This document shows positions 63,201 through 64,000 of a DNA stretch of 64,000 nt, piece after piece (positions within the stretch are counted from its first letter, which is position 1; every line of letters starts with the position of its first letter). A program made the translations under genes and the position numbers. The stretch is from Candidatus Thiocaldithrix dubininis (GTDB taxonomy: Bacteria; Pseudomonadota; Gammaproteobacteria; Thiotrichales; Thiotrichaceae), in contig CP124755.1 in NCBI GenBank assembly GCA_029972135.1, positions 124,001-188,000 on the forward strand, written 5' to 3'. The notes under the pieces are model-generated. The model did no database searches and was not told the DNA's origin. It worked only from the letters and a program-made list of their open reading frames with translations.

Positions 63201-64000
63201 TGCTTTATTTAGCATTGATGCAGCTACAGGTGCACTTAACTTTATTACTGCACCTGATTTCGAGAATCCAACCGATGCTAATAAAGATAATACCTATCAA
63301 GTGACTACTTCAGCCTCTGACGGCAAATTAAATGCAGTACAAACGCAAACCTTCAATGTAAAAATTACCGATGTTTCGGATACACCTAGCGTGCGTTTAT
63401 CGGTCAAAGTGTTATTACAGGGGGCGTATCGGTCAACAACCAAAATGATGGCAGATGATTTGAATCGCTTGAATTTATTACCCGCTTTACAACCTTATGG
63501 CAGTTTAAGCACAGCCGTGGGTTTTACTGATTCGGCAGAGGTAGCAACCCCGTTTGACTATACAGGCAAGGAAACCCTATCTGAAATTGTCAAAACCGCC
63601 AGCAATGCTAATGCACCAGTGGATTGGGTTTTAGTCGAACTACGTGATGTGTATGATCCGGGTAAACGCCGGGCTGCGACCGCCGCCATTCTGCAACGTG
63701 ATGGTGATATTGTTGACCCTGTTACGGGTTCGCCCTTTATTACCGTTAGCAATGCTAAATCCGGTCTATATTATGTGATGGTACGGCATCGTAATCATTT
63801 AGCGGTCATGACGGAAGTACCCGTATCACTTGGCGAACAAAGCAATACAAATATTGACTTTACCCAACTTACTACCGCAGTTTATGGCAAAAATTTTGCG
63901 CGTTATGAAGCGAGCGATATGGCGTTTATGTGGGCGGCCGATACCAATAATAGTAATTCATTGATTTCAGCGGGTGCGGGTAGCGATGCCAGCGTGATTC
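60202..64000 (+). CDS. Giant secreted choice-of-anchor-L/cadherin-repeat protein (5' part)
   Basis: More than 1266 codons, running past the window. N-terminal signal peptide (RHGFSASVLSVLTGFAMSVDVATAA), choice-of-anchor L domain (~residues 37-290: VFAFGSDEYPEYVCSQFNDAFGLF), a DUF11-like section (~290-410), then six cadherin-like repeats of ~111 residues (~415-1060; each with PENxxAVTxIxATDxxNDxxTYSL and PDYExPTDxDKxN). A C-terminal section starting VRLSVKVLLQGAYRSTTKMM follows, as in large surface proteins with sorting tails. Likely outer-surface adhesin or matrix protein. ATG at 60202 follows GGGGTTAATA. Confidence 0.85.
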   Translation, partial: MTRIHTRAARRHGFSASVLSVLTGFAMSVDVATAAPTFTAQSSASQLATALDGPGLAIQNLTITKGTSQQLGTFVGGKEVLGIADGVFMNTGDLSTLAGPNNNSAYSFNVRSVYADKDLTTISGIAKYDPAIIEFDIVPQGDKANFVFAFGSDEYPEYVCSQFNDAFGLFMSGPGLNGTQNAAYVPGKKVGIAVNNINNGVKGSKADSTSCDLSNAVYYFDNGNGTGAANLQLDGFTKPLTASLSGLTAGQTYHVKLAIADAGDPGYDSGAFFKWLTSTNSNPVDLSLTASASSLTPAYNSEVQLTYKITNSSSIATSLVQVGIDWPQGLTWVSDDANGAFNPSKAEWDAGTIAANSSKTLKIKAKVGALASYKLMAEINYAFNEDPDSTPFNRASFANEDDTASLTLQPTVNTAPVIGTYIDGQVNNNAAVTVSVPENQTAVTSVTATDINNDPITYSLGTSGGDEKLFKINASTGQISFITAPDYELPTDSNKDNRYILEAIASDGLTSSKQMVTVIVTDVEENKAPVISNNSGAATVSIKHPENKAAVATISATDPNNDVLTYSLTSSADKALFSLNASTGALSFIKAPDYENPSDADKNNVYIVNVAVSDGKLSATQQWLITVTDVAENVAPVITSNGGQTSALIPLDENIALVTQVLATDANNDKLSYSLSGGADKALFTLSDSGVLSFVVAADYENPTDADKNNEYLVTVTVSDGSLSTTQTITVQIKNVDENKAPVISNNNGAAADYVFVKENQSAVTTIQATDADKDPITYSLAKDNDGNLFQINTNTGQLGFINAPDFEKPLDQNKDNIYMVTVIASDGKAQTSQLLFVTITDVSENGAPIITSNAGAATVTLNVPENKTAVTTITATDPNNDVLKYSVTGGADVGLFQIGSTGNLSFISAPDYEKPTDSDKNNNYQVMVTVSDGALTTSQTLNIVVKDVYENLAPVIVSYQSAATVNLSQPENQSKVADVVANDPNQEPVSYSISGGADAALFSIDAATGALNFITAPDFENPTDANKDNTYQVTTSASDGKLNAVQTQTFNVKITDVSDTPSVRLSVKVLLQGAYRSTTKMMADDLNRLNLLPALQPYGSLSTAVGFTDSAEVATPFDYTGKETLSEIVKTASNANAPVDWVLVELRDVYDPGKRRAATAAILQRDGDIVDPVTGSPFITVSNAKSGLYYVMVRHRNHLAVMTEVPVSLGEQSNTNIDFTQLTTAVYGKNFARYEASDMAFMWAADTNNSNSLISAGAGSDASVI

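Noticed and set aside
61695..63752. Several minus-strand ORFs opposite the cadherin-repeat gene.
   Set aside because: They are shadows of the repeated plus-strand coding sequence and share no ribosome sites.
1..64000. tRNA and rRNA genes.
   Set aside because: I looked for the TTCGAATC-type T-loop and CCA ends and saw no convincing cloverleaf; a tRNAscan-SE run would settle it.

Overview
The window looks like chromosomal DNA of a moderately AT-rich gammaproteobacterium. A Thiothrix/Thiolinea-like autotrophic sulfur oxidiser (Thiotrichales) is my best guess: a proteobacterial-type phosphoribulokinase sits beside malate synthase G, a FimV-like protein, LexA, QueC, TrhP/YegQ, PspA and a copper-type TonB receptor. 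This placement is inferred from gene families, not from a marker gene. I found no rRNA, tRNA or CRISPR array.

Layout. 1-1627: end of purK, a SirB2-like gene and an RsmC-like methyltransferase. 1755-6504: one secreted GH8-CBM2 endoglucanase gene broken by two insertion sequences (IS982 family, then IS200/IS605 family); both junctions rejoin in frame. 6558-14159: secreted or envelope proteins (a VWA protein, an internally duplicated protein, two convergent cystatin-like proteins, an ankyrin protein), a phage-type replication gene with a small overlapping upstream ORF, and an atypical Fic protein. 14308-26718: housekeeping genes (adenosine kinase-like, lipase-like, FimV-like, lexA, queC, OmpA lipoprotein, sodB, a flavin reductase, HIT and HD proteins). 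26674-29670: prkB and rimO, divergent around a 770-bp AT-rich region with a cluster of DnaA boxes, a candidate origin or DnaA-binding locus. 29663-31263: a second, diverged IS605-type element at the rimO stop codon. 31310-44818: dacB, nadA, a second phage-type replication module, a small secreted-protein gene split by an IS630-type element, an L,D-transpeptidase, a class V aminotransferase, pspA-yiaA, a Tat-exported agmatine-deiminase-like protein, a regulator, and a copper pair (PCuAC chaperone and OprC-like receptor). 45068-47242: glcB.

47807-54729 is the most striking region: an integron-type gene cassette array with no integrase in view. Five ORFs each end in an attC-like site: aadA1 (the clinical streptomycin/spectinomycin cassette), a DUF262-DUF1524 (GmrSD-like) protein, an HNH_5 nuclease, a zinc-ribbon/TM/coiled-coil/RelE-like protein, and a caspase-like protease. 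Three of the attC sites are near copies of each other. A 190-bp block of nested inverted repeats precedes the caspase gene. An IS3 element sits at the last attC, followed by a TacA/TacT toxin-antitoxin pair. The array reads as a small set of resistance and possible defence cassettes.

57159-64000: trhP and a small membrane protein, a second IS982 copy in inverted orientation, and the start of a very large secreted choice-of-anchor-L/cadherin-repeat protein that runs off the window.

Coordinates of IS ends, attC sites and boxes were read by eye and may be off by one or two bases.
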